A stretch of DNA of 64,000 bases from the NCBI RefSeq assembly GCF_000023465.1, contig NC_014041.1, positions 4,827,501 to 4,891,500 on the forward strand, written 5' to 3'. The notes beneath the pieces are model-generated. The model was not told the origin of the DNA, made no database searches, and worked only from the letters and a program-made list of their open reading frames with translations. Each line of letters opens with the position of its first letter. The first letter of the stretch is position 1. The position numbers and the translations under genes were made by a program. This DNA is from Zunongwangia profunda SM-A87. Lineage in GTDB: Bacteria; Bacteroidota; Bacteroidia; Flavobacteriales; Flavobacteriaceae. Positions 44,358 to 52,575 of the stretch are shown one piece after another.

Positions 44358-45506
44358 ATGATTAAAAAACTACTTTTAGCGGTAGTCATTATCTATCCGT
44401 GGATAATTTCTGCCCAAACCACCTATGAGACGATCTCTTCTGAAAAGCTTGGTACCAGCCGGGAAATTAAAATTCAGCTACCCAGAAATTACGAAGAAAA
44501 CAAAGAAAAATTTTATCCCGTAATGCTAGTATTAGATGGCGATTACCTGTTTGAACCGGTTGCCGGGATGATCGATTATTACTCCTACTGGGAAGATGCT
44601 CCTGAGATGATTGTAATTGGTGTAAACCAGGGTCGTAGCCGTGAAGCCGACTCATATTATGATGAAGACCGTTATCTACCTAGCGAAAATGGTGCTGCTT
44701 TTTTTGAATTCTTGGGAATGGAATTAATGCAGAACATCGCAAACAAATATCGCGTGGCCCCTTTTCATGTAATCGTTGGCCATGATCTTACGGCTAACTT
44801 CATGAACTTTTATCTTTTAAAAGACAAACCGATTTTTGACGCCTACATCAATTTAAGTCCGGATTATGCCCCTAAAATGAATGTAAGATTAGGGGAGGTT
44901 TTTGAAAAAACCGATAAAAAAATATGGTATTACCTGGCCACGGGATCAGATGATATTCCGCAACTTCAGGAATCAATAAAAGCTTTTGACAGTCAGCTTC
45001 AAGAGGTCAATAATACACTTCTAAACTATAATTTTGATAACTTTGAAGGAGCTACCCATTACTCCCTGGTAGGAAAAGCAATTCCTTCAGCAATTGATAA
45101 TATTTTTGAGATTTACAGGCCAATTTCACAAAAAGAATATCAAACAACATTACTTCAAACCAGTATAAGCCTTTCAGAATATTTACAAGATAAATACAAT
45201 ACGATCAACGAACTTTTTGGTCTTCAGAAACAAATTAGGCTAAATGATTTTTTGGCGATTAATCAGGCAATTGAAAAAACCAAACGTTGGGATGATTTTA
45301 AAGATCTAAGTAAAATGGCTGCAGAACATTATCCAAACACGATGCTAGCCACTTATTTTGAAGCCAGATGGGAAGAAGAAACCGGCAACCCGCAACGTGC
45401 CATGAAAACCTATCAAAAAGCCTATAGTCAAAAACCCATCTCTTTCTTAACAACAGATTATATGTTGGAAAGAGCCAATGAAATTAAAAAAGCCAACGGG
45501 TATTAA
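44358..45506 (+). CDS. Esterase-fold protein without catalytic Ser
   Basis: 382 residues. Signal peptide (ends near WIISAQ, residue 20), then an Esterase_D-type alpha/beta hydrolase (about 25-255): KFYPVMLVLDGDYLFEP and DAYINLSPDYAP are in the right places. The nucleophile elbow, usually GHSxGG, reads VGHDLTAN with Asp instead of Ser. The C-terminal 120 residues are helical with a TPR-like hairpin (EEETGNPQRAMKTYQKAYSQ). It is likely a binding protein or an enzyme with an unusual nucleophile. It ends just before radA. Confidence 0.82.
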   Translation: MIKKLLLAVVIIYPWIISAQTTYETISSEKLGTSREIKIQLPRNYEENKEKFYPVMLVLDGDYLFEPVAGMIDYYSYWEDAPEMIVIGVNQGRSREADSYYDEDRYLPSENGAAFFEFLGMELMQNIANKYRVAPFHVIVGHDLTANFMNFYLLKDKPIFDAYINLSPDYAPKMNVRLGEVFEKTDKKIWYYLATGSDDIPQLQESIKAFDSQLQEVNNTLLNYNFDNFEGATHYSLVGKAIPSAIDNIFEIYRPISQKEYQTTLLQTSISLSEYLQDKYNTINELFGLQKQIRLNDFLAINQAIEKTKRWDDFKDLSKMAAEHYPNTMLATYFEARWEEETGNPQRAMKTYQKAYSQKPISFLTTDYMLERANEIKKANGY

Positions 45507-45520
45507 TTATCTTTGTGGCT

Positions 45521-46885
45521 ATGGCGAAGGTAAAAACAGCATATTATTGCCAAAATTGTGGCGCGCAGTATTCTAAATGGCAGGGACGTTGTAATTCTTG
45601 TGGAGACTGGAATACAATAGTTGAAGAGATTGTAGAGAAACCCGTTAAAAAAGACTGGACATCTTCCGCAAAAACCGAAGCGAAAAGAGCCGCTAAACCT
45701 TTGCGTTTAAATGAAATTGAAACTGCACCGCAATATCGCTGGAAAACCGGAAATAACGAATTAGATCGTGTTTTAGGAGGCGGACTTGTACCCGGCTCCT
45801 TAACACTTCTTGGCGGAGAACCAGGAATTGGAAAAAGCACACTATTACTTCAAATTTCATTAAGCTTTCCGTATAAGGTACTGTACGTTTCTGGAGAAGA
45901 AAGTCAGCAGCAAATCAAAATGAGAGCAGAGCGTATTGATCCAAATTCCACCAATTGCTATATTCTCACCGAAACCAAAACACAAAATATATTTAGGCAA
46001 ATCGAAGAGGTTTCTCCTGAAGTAGTAATCATCGATTCGATACAAACATTGCATAGTGATTATATTGAAAGTGCTCCGGGAAGCATTTCCCAGATTCGTG
46101 AAACCACCTCTGAACTAATAAAATTTGCCAAAGAAAGTAATGTCCCTGTAATTTTGATTGGTCACATCACTAAAGAAGGGAGTATCGCAGGGCCAAAAGT
46201 TTTAGAGCACATGGTGGATACCGTACTCCAGTTTGAAGGTGATCGCAATCACGTTTACCGAATTTTGCGTTCTCACAAAAACCGATTTGGAAGCACCCAT
46301 GAACTTGGAATTTATGAAATGCAAGGCAGCGGTTTGCGAGAAGTGAATAATCCTTCAGAAATATTAATCAGCAAAAATGACGAAGACCTAAGCGGCACCG
46401 CTATTGCCAGTACTTTAGAAGGGATGCGCCCACTAATGATCGAAATTCAGGCTTTGGTAAGCACCGCCGTATATGGAACTCCGCAACGATCTACTACGGG
46501 CTATAATGCCAAGCGATTAAATATGCTTTTAGCTGTTTTAGAGAAACGAGCGGGTTTTAAATTGGGTGCAAAAGATGTGTTCCTTAATATCACTGGCGGA
46601 ATTAGTGTAGATGACCCTGCGATCGATCTTGCCGTTGTTGCCGCCATTTTGTCCTCCAACGAAGATATTTCGATAGAAAAGGACAGTTGCTTTGCCGCTG
46701 AAGTGGGTCTTGCCGGAGAAATTAGACCGGTAACCCGTGTAGACCAGCGAATTTTAGAAGCCGAAAAACTAGGGTTTGCCAGAATCATGATTTCCAAACA
46801 AAGTAAACTGCCAAAAGCTTCGTATAACATCCAGGTGATTAAAGTTTCCAAAATTGAAGATGTGGTGAGTCAGCTTTTTGCATAA
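45521..46885 (+). CDS. radA: DNA repair protein RadA
   Basis: 454 residues from ATG 45521; a GTG at 45515 is also possible. The zinc finger CQNCGAQYSKWQGRCNSCG opens it. Walker A is GGEPGIGKST, and the RadA motif is HKNRFGS. The Lon-like C-terminal domain (about 280-454) includes SVDDPAIDLAVVAAILSS. RadA helps branch migration in recombination. Full length. Confidence 0.97.
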   Translation: MAKVKTAYYCQNCGAQYSKWQGRCNSCGDWNTIVEEIVEKPVKKDWTSSAKTEAKRAAKPLRLNEIETAPQYRWKTGNNELDRVLGGGLVPGSLTLLGGEPGIGKSTLLLQISLSFPYKVLYVSGEESQQQIKMRAERIDPNSTNCYILTETKTQNIFRQIEEVSPEVVIIDSIQTLHSDYIESAPGSISQIRETTSELIKFAKESNVPVILIGHITKEGSIAGPKVLEHMVDTVLQFEGDRNHVYRILRSHKNRFGSTHELGIYEMQGSGLREVNNPSEILISKNDEDLSGTAIASTLEGMRPLMIEIQALVSTAVYGTPQRSTTGYNAKRLNMLLAVLEKRAGFKLGAKDVFLNITGGISVDDPAIDLAVVAAILSSNEDISIEKDSCFAAEVGLAGEIRPVTRVDQRILEAEKLGFARIMISKQSKLPKASYNIQVIKVSKIEDVVSQLFA

Positions 46886-47003
46886 TTATGGCATAATTGC
46901 TGCTTTTAAAGATACACAATACGTAGCGAGTAATGCTGAAATTCTTAAACAGTAACACCCCAACTTTTTCTTAATCTCGAATATCGAGGAAAAAAATGAG
47001 AAT

Positions 47004-48134
47004 TTGAATTTAAAGAAGAGCATATATTACCTCATTATAGCATTAATTTGCACCTCCTGTTCCCGCTTAAACAAAGCGACCGATTTTATTACAAATCCCA
47101 GTGCTAAAGAAATTTATAAACGGGATTACAATATATCAGATCAATTATTCTCGCTGTGGGAAGGACAAATTAAAATTGGTTTGCAGGATAGTTTAAAAAT
47201 TGAATTGCCTTATGCCGAAAGTGGGAAGTTTATGCCCCGATCTTTTCCCGTATATGCCTACGAAATGAATTTAAATCCGGGAGAGGTTTTTAATTTAGAA
47301 ATTTTCACCGATTCTGTAAATGATCTTGTTTTTATCGATTTTTACCGGATGACATTAGATAGCATTCAAAGTTTCAATAAAATTGAAAGTGCTGAAATTG
47401 ACCAGAAAATGTTTCAATATGAAATTAAGGAATCTGGACTTTATAAAATAGTAATTCAGCCTGGGATAGAGACGCAATCCGACTTTGTACTGAAATTCAA
47501 TAAAAAACCGGCCTATTTTTTCCCGGTAGCCGATGGAAAAAACAGTGCCATTCAGAGTTATTGGGGAGCTAAACGAGATGGCGGAGCCCGAAGTCATGAG
47601 GGAATAGATATTTTTGCTGACCGGGGGACTCCTGTACTTGCAGCCACCAACGGCCGTATTGGTTTTACCGGAGAAAAAGGTCTGGGTGGAAAACAGGTAT
47701 GGTTACGAGATACAAAAAGAGGACAGTCTTTATATTACGCGCATTTGGATAGCATTTCAAAAACCTCTGGAAGTGTAAAAAAAGGAGACACTTTGGGTTT
47801 TGTTGGCAATACGGGAAATGCCAGAACCACCCCTCCGCACCTGCATTTTGGTATTTATAAGCGTGGCGCAATAAATCCGCTCTATTTTGTTTACCAGCAT
47901 GAAAACTTCACACCAGAAATCACAGCATTCGATAAAAATTCGACCAGTTTACTTACAAAAAGTAGTGTCGCAAACCTTCGCAATCAGCCTAACACTTCAA
48001 CCTCCCAAATTTTAGGACAGGCAAAAAATAAAGATACGCTTCAGCTTTTAGGGAAAACCGGTGATTGGTTTCATGTCCGACCTAAAAACAAAAGCGCATC
48101 TTTTGTTCATGAGAGTTTAGTGGCTCCGTTATAA
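47004..48134 (+). CDS. M23 peptidase lipoprotein with SH3 domain
   Basis: 376 residues, starting at TTG 47004; the ATG at 46996 is out of frame and closes after three codons. Lipobox IALICTSC. The catalytic LytM/M23 domain (about 185-295) has the zinc ligands in RSHEGIDIF and HLHFGIY, and GNARTTPPHLHFG is typical. An SH3-like domain lies at about 312-376 (VANLRNQPNTSTSQILGQ). These proteins cut cross-links in peptidoglycan. A small hairpin, CTCGA-ATA-TCGAG (46976-46988), precedes the start. Confidence 0.88.
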   Translation: MNLKKSIYYLIIALICTSCSRLNKATDFITNPSAKEIYKRDYNISDQLFSLWEGQIKIGLQDSLKIELPYAESGKFMPRSFPVYAYEMNLNPGEVFNLEIFTDSVNDLVFIDFYRMTLDSIQSFNKIESAEIDQKMFQYEIKESGLYKIVIQPGIETQSDFVLKFNKKPAYFFPVADGKNSAIQSYWGAKRDGGARSHEGIDIFADRGTPVLAATNGRIGFTGEKGLGGKQVWLRDTKRGQSLYYAHLDSISKTSGSVKKGDTLGFVGNTGNARTTPPHLHFGIYKRGAINPLYFVYQHENFTPEITAFDKNSTSLLTKSSVANLRNQPNTSTSQILGQAKNKDTLQLLGKTGDWFHVRPKNKSASFVHESLVAPL

Positions 48135-48389
48135 TTTAGCTCTTAGCTATTAGCGTTCAGCATATAAATTGTTTATAAACTAAAAATCCATCATTTCGAG
48201 AGAGGCCCGATTCGAGATGTTTCGTCTTGACTCTTGTTTCCTGAAGCGAAGCGTCTTTTTACTTTTTAATCGCTGAATATTTAAAATCCATACAGTTATT
48301 AAAATCATCTCCACATACCTCACATTTCCAAACTATTACATCGAAAAACTAGGATTAAAAACATCTTTGTTAGCTACTGGCAAAAATTA
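48135..48389. other. Intergenic region with dispersed repeat
   Basis: No gene is seen. Around 48193-48265 it contains CATTTCGAGAGAGGCC and GAAGCGAAGCGTC, of the style of the flavobacterial CATTTCGA...GAGAAATC dispersed repeats also found at 55765-56035. Confidence 0.4.
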
Positions 48390-48800
48390 CTAAGACGCCA
48401 AATATTCTTTAGCAGTCAATACTGGTAATTTCGAGTTTTTAAAATCTTTTCTATTTCTTGTTATTATTATTTCAATATCATTTTCAATTGCTGAATAATA
48501 TTGCAATCCATCTTCAAAATCAGGAAAACTCTCGTCACTTAATGCTAATTCAATAATTTTATTATCCAAACTTAAAACTTCAACAAGTACTTTAAACTTT
48601 CTGAGAATTTCTCTGGCTTCCTTTAGTGATTTTAACTTGGTTAGAATGTAATTTGTATTTGCAAAAGTTAATGAAGAAATGCTTAGTTTTATTTCTTGTT
48701 TATCTGCCTGAGTAAATAGTTTTGCAGCTTCATTGTAAAATCCTTCTCTTTTTGAAAGTAAATCGATCACGATATTAGTATCTATTAATATTCTTTTCAT
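48390..48800 (-). CDS. PIN-domain toxin (VapC-like)
   Basis: 136 residues, a single PIN domain. The acidic residues that bind Mg2+ are in ILIDTNIVIDLL (Asp7 onward), FPDFEDGLQYYSA and ITRNRKDF. LPVLTAKEYL near the end is the usual close of the family. PIN toxins cleave tRNA or rRNA. Its ATG overlaps the stop of the antitoxin gene (ATGA). Confidence 0.9.
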   Translation of the reverse strand: MKRILIDTNIVIDLLSKREGFYNEAAKLFTQADKQEIKLSISSLTFANTNYILTKLKSLKEAREILRKFKVLVEVLSLDNKIIELALSDESFPDFEDGLQYYSAIENDIEIIITRNRKDFKNSKLPVLTAKEYLAS

Positions 48801-49045
48801 TTATATTTTTCGATCAAATATTCTGTATAATCATCTTTTGGTTCGTAGTTCTCATCAACCGAGATGACACCGCTTAAACTTTTCACAAGTGGAGAAATTT
48901 CCAATTCTTTCTTTTCTTCTTTAGTTAAAGATCCAAGATAAGATTCTATTAATTTTGATAAACTAATATTATTGGCTTTTGCATATGTTTTTGCATTTTC
49001 TATAATGCCTTCACTGAGGCTTAATGTCAATTTTTTATCCATCAT
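48797..49045 (-). CDS. DUF6364-type antitoxin
   Basis: 82 residues. The N-terminal half looks like a ribbon-helix-helix: KKLTLSLSEGIIENAKTYAK, NISLSKLIESYL. The C-terminal half is acidic with Tyr (YEPKDDYTEYLIEKYK) and would bind the toxin. DUF6364 proteins regularly pair with PIN toxins in Bacteroidota. Two ATG codons start it (49045, 49042). An inverted repeat at 49053-49085 lies right before it. Confidence 0.85.
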   Translation of the reverse strand: MMDKKLTLSLSEGIIENAKTYAKANNISLSKLIESYLGSLTKEEKKELEISPLVKSLSGVISVDENYEPKDDYTEYLIEKYK

Positions 49046-49328
49046 AAATTGCTTTACGTATAAATATATTTAATTATTACGTAAAATTTTAAAAAGATCT
49101 TGATTTTTTCCTTGTGCTAACGGCAATATGTCTTAAAACCTATTGTGACATGATTCACACATAGGACTAAAGTCTCCTTCCAGACCATTCCACTAAATAA
49201 CTAGGATTAAAAATTCAGTATTCAAGCATTATTTGAGGTTCAGGATTTTTTAGACCATTCAATTTAAAAAGTTCCCTCTTTCTGGAGTTAAACCTTGAAC
49301 TTTCAACTTTTCACTTTCAACTTTTATC
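49046..49328. other. Intergenic region, antitoxin operator side
   Basis: It holds the toxin-antitoxin operator next to the antitoxin gene and, at the far end (49299-49325), two copies of ACTTTCAACTTTT in tandem. No gene seen. Confidence 0.4.
49053..49085 (-). promoter_or_regulatory. Inverted repeat, likely toxin-antitoxin operator
   Basis: TTTACGTA (49053-49060) and TACGTAAA (49078-49085) are perfect inverted arms. Between them lies the palindrome TAAATATATTTA (49061-49072). It is 8 nt upstream of the antitoxin ATG, where ribbon-helix-helix antitoxins bind to repress their own operon. Confidence 0.6.
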
Positions 49329-50366
49329 TTAAGGTGCCGGATTTGGGTATTTTTCATGTACTTTTTCGATATCCTCCAACACTTCCGCAGAAAGCTCAAG
49401 ATCGATACTTCCGATATTTTCCTTAAGTTGCTCCATTTTTATAGCACCAATAATATTGCTGGTTACAAAAGGCTGCTGATTCACAAAAGCCAACGCCATT
49501 TGGGTCATCGAAAGTTCATGTTTTACCGCAACTTCTTTATAGGCTTTGGTCGCCGCTACAGCTACTTCACCTGAATATCTTTTATACTGCGGAAATAAAC
49601 TTAACCGTGTATTTTCTACAATTCCGTTAAGGTGTTTTCCAGAGAGCGTACCCATACCTAGTGGTGAATAAGGCAATAATCCAGCATTTTGACGATGAAG
49701 CACTTCGGTAAGGCCAATTTCGTCTTTTCGGTTTAATAAGCTATAGGGATTCTGAACCGTGATCATTTTCGGTAAATCATGAAGTCGGCTTTCCTCTAAA
49801 AACCTACTTAGTCCATAAGCAGTTTCATTGGATAACCCAATATGACGAATTTTACCTGCTTTCACCAGTTCCTGAAGATTCTCCAGAACTTCTTTAAAAT
49901 TATCTTGCCATTTTTCATCTTCTTCATGTTTATAACCACGTTTCCCAAAGAAATTAGTATTACGCTCTGGCCAATGTAGTTGATATAAATCCAGATAATC
50001 GGTGTTTAAACGCTTTAAACTTTTATTCAAAGCATCGTTCAATGCTTCTTTACTAAAGCCCATATTTTCTCTAATATGAGAAACCATATCAGCAGGTCCG
50101 GCAACTTTAGAAGCCAAAACAATATCTTCTCGTCTCCCGGTTTTCTTTAGCCAGCTACCAATTATTTTTTCAGTACTTCCCTGCGTTTCTGGTTTTGCAG
50201 GTACCGAGTACATTTCAGCAGTATCTAGAAAATTTACCCCTTGATCCAGTGCGTAATCGATTTGCTCGTGTCCTTCAGCTTCAGTATTTTGTTCTCCCCA
50301 GGTCATCGTACCCAGGCAGATCTTACTTACTTTTATATCGGTATTTGGTAATGTAGTGTATTTCAT
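49329..50366 (-). CDS. NADP-dependent aldo/keto reductase (Tas-like)
   Basis: 345 residues from ATG 50366; a longer frame from 50417 has a non-ATG start. The length and MKYTTLPNTDIKVSKICLGT fit E. coli Tas (346). The catalytic tetrad is visible: Asp and Tyr in DTAEMY, Lys in VLASKVAG, His in YQLHWPE. The NADPH site includes SPLGMGTLSGK and near the end the ASIMKM-like GAIKMEQL. It reduces aldehydes or ketones; the natural substrate is unknown. Monocistronic. Confidence 0.92.
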   Translation of the reverse strand: MKYTTLPNTDIKVSKICLGTMTWGEQNTEAEGHEQIDYALDQGVNFLDTAEMYSVPAKPETQGSTEKIIGSWLKKTGRREDIVLASKVAGPADMVSHIRENMGFSKEALNDALNKSLKRLNTDYLDLYQLHWPERNTNFFGKRGYKHEEDEKWQDNFKEVLENLQELVKAGKIRHIGLSNETAYGLSRFLEESRLHDLPKMITVQNPYSLLNRKDEIGLTEVLHRQNAGLLPYSPLGMGTLSGKHLNGIVENTRLSLFPQYKRYSGEVAVAATKAYKEVAVKHELSMTQMALAFVNQQPFVTSNIIGAIKMEQLKENIGSIDLELSAEVLEDIEKVHEKYPNPAP

Positions 50367-50508
50367 TTTAAAAATTTTTAGAAAAAATAATCGCCGAAAA
50401 TGGCGAATTTCAAACAAAGATTAAAAAAGAAATGTCCTTCTGAAAACTTCAAAAGGACATTTCAATATTATTAACTTTCTGCAGAAAATTAATTTTGATA
50501 AAGAAACA

Positions 50509-51459
50509 TTAGTCTACTTCATTTAAAAGCTTCGTTACCTCATCTAATTTTGGCGTTAAGATTACCTCAATTCTTCGGTTCTTCGCTTTTCCTTCTGCAG
50601 TATCATTAGTTGCAACAGGAGCATATTCACCACGACCGGCAGCGGTTAAGTTTTGTGGATCGATATTACTGTTTTCTCTTAAAATCTGTACGATAGCTGT
50701 GGCTCTTTTTGTGGAAAGATCCCAGTTATCTTTTAACGGACCGTTACCACCATAAGGCACATTATCCGTATGGCCTTCTATTAATACGCTAATATCCGGA
50801 TTTTGGGCCAAGACACTTCCTAACTGATTTACCGCCTGGCGACCATCAGCGTTCACCGCCCAGCTACCAGAATTAAAAAGTAACTTATTTTCCATAGAAA
50901 CATATACTTTCCCATCGCGTTGTTCTACCGTAAGTCCTTTTCCTTCAAAATCGGTTAAAGCTTTTGAAATTGCATCTTTTAAAGCGTTCATTTTAGCATC
51001 TTTGGCCGCAATTAAGCCTTCCAGTTCGTCGATGCGTTGCGAACGTGCCGCTAAATCTTTCTGTAACTTTTCTAACCTGGCCTGCTCGGCTGCCAGCGTT
51101 TTCTCTTTCTCTTCAAGCTGTGCCAGTAACTCACGATTTTGGCGGGAATTTTCTGCAATTGCTGCTGAAGAATTTTTCTCTAAAGCATCATAAGAACTTT
51201 TCAGATTCTCGTAATTAGATTGCAGACTGGCCAGATCATTTTTAAGTTTATCCCTTTCTGCAGTTAAGCTTTCGTGTTCGGCTTTTAATTCCGCAAGCTC
51301 TTCATCAACACCTTTTAGTCGATCTAACTCGCTTTTTAATTCGCGGTTATCCCGTTTTAGATCGGCATGACGACTTTCCAGATCTTTATACACTTTTGAA
51401 GAAACACAGGAAGTAAGCATTAAAACACTTCCTGAAATGGCCAATAGGGTTCTTTTCAT
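50509..51459 (-). CDS. OmpA-family lipoprotein with coiled coil
   Basis: 316 residues. Lipobox MLTSC (Cys18), then a long coiled coil (about 22-160, heptads such as LKSELDRLKGVDEELAELKA). The OmpA-like peptidoglycan-binding domain covers about 185-310: LLFNSGSWAVNADGRQAV, IEGHTDNVPYGG, NWDLSTKRATAIVQIL and AKNRRIEVIL. It would tie the membrane to the cell wall. It is 15 nt downstream of xth, both on the minus strand. Confidence 0.92.
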   Translation of the reverse strand: MKRTLLAISGSVLMLTSCVSSKVYKDLESRHADLKRDNRELKSELDRLKGVDEELAELKAEHESLTAERDKLKNDLASLQSNYENLKSSYDALEKNSSAAIAENSRQNRELLAQLEEKEKTLAAEQARLEKLQKDLAARSQRIDELEGLIAAKDAKMNALKDAISKALTDFEGKGLTVEQRDGKVYVSMENKLLFNSGSWAVNADGRQAVNQLGSVLAQNPDISVLIEGHTDNVPYGGNGPLKDNWDLSTKRATAIVQILRENSNIDPQNLTAAGRGEYAPVATNDTAEGKAKNRRIEVILTPKLDEVTKLLNEVD

Positions 51460-51474
51460 TGTTAATTTATTTAA

Positions 51475-52236
51475 TTATTCAAGCTCTACTAATATAGGAC
51501 AATGATCGCTATGATAGGCTTCTGGTAATATAACGGCACGTTTTAATTTTTCTTGTAAAGGTGCTGCAACTAAATTATAATCTATTCTCCAACCTTTGTT
51601 ATTCGCCCTAGCATTGGCTCTATAACTCCACCAAGAATATTGATCGGGTTCATCATTAAAATACCTAAAACTGTCTATAAAACCACTTTTCATGAAATTA
51701 TCAATCCATTCTCGCTCTACAGGTAAAAAACCAGACACATTTTTAAGTCGAACAGGATCATGAATATCTATTGCTTCGTGACAGATATTATAATCTCCAC
51801 AAATAATCAGATTTGGAATTTGCTGTTTCAAACTATCAATATACTGCTGAAAATCATCCATATACTGAAGCTTATGCTCCAAACGATTAATATTTGTTCC
51901 TGAAGGCAAATATAAACTCATTACAGAAAAATCACCAAAATCGGCTCTTATGTTTCGGCCTTCATCATCCATATAATCGATACCTGTACCGTATTCTACA
52001 TGATTAGGTTCGGTTTTACTTAAAATCGCTACTCCGCTATATCCTTTTTTCTTCGCGGGATACCAATATTGATAAGGGTAACCAGCATCGGTAAATTCCT
52101 CTAAATTTAATTGATCTGGCTGGGCTTTTATCTCCTGCAGGCACACCACATCTGGATTCGCCTGCTGTATCCAATCTAAAAAACCTTTTCTTATTGCCGC
52201 CCGTATTCCGTTTACGTTATAGGAAATTATTCTCAT
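51475..52236 (-). CDS. xth: Exodeoxyribonuclease III
   Basis: 253 residues of the AP endonuclease/ExoIII family. MRIISYNVNGIRAA, the catalytic Glu in CLQEIKAQ, LIICGDYNICH (Asp and Asn) and the final His in AYHSDHCPILVEL are all present. It cuts at abasic sites in base-excision repair. A decayed redoxin gene lies directly upstream. Confidence 0.95.
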   Translation of the reverse strand: MRIISYNVNGIRAAIRKGFLDWIQQANPDVVCLQEIKAQPDQLNLEEFTDAGYPYQYWYPAKKKGYSGVAILSKTEPNHVEYGTGIDYMDDEGRNIRADFGDFSVMSLYLPSGTNINRLEHKLQYMDDFQQYIDSLKQQIPNLIICGDYNICHEAIDIHDPVRLKNVSGFLPVEREWIDNFMKSGFIDSFRYFNDEPDQYSWWSYRANARANNKGWRIDYNLVAAPLQEKLKRAVILPEAYHSDHCPILVELE

Positions 52237-52270
52237 TTTTATTGATTTTGGGCAAAAATAAGGCCTTTAA

Positions 52271-52575
52271 TTAGTTTTTCAGAATATCATAAACTATCAT
52301 TTTACCAGAAGCTTGTTGCATTTCGATACCATAAGTTGTCTTTAATTCTGAATCTATCCCCACCGGGTAGGTTAAGGCTACTTTTTCAGAGAATTCTTCA
52401 ACTGTTTCTTTATCATCAAATACGATAGCAATAACTCTTATAATAAGGATATTTAGCCTTTATTTGATTGAAATCCGGCGTCGCTATCACACAAGGAGCA
52501 CAATCACCAACTTTCAAATCTTAGCTAAAAGTAAATACTAGTAAAAAGAACCATTTTTAAACATAAGCATCTATT
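52271..52575 (-). pseudogene. Redoxin/thioredoxin-like remnant
   Basis: Two pieces of a TlpA/redoxin protein lie in different frames on the minus strand. The first reads DLKVGDCAPCVIATPDF and goes on to KYPYYK, with the redox-active CAPC at 52491-52502. The second reads RVIAIVFDDKETVEEFSEK, then YPVGIDSELKTTYGIEM, and stops at 52271. They join at about 52437-52445 after a shift of +1. Ahead of CAPC a hydrophobic piece (FLLVFTF) is followed by a stop. So the gene has at least one frameshift and lost its N-terminal part. The join is not in a homopolymer, which favours real decay over a sequencing error. Confidence 0.65.
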
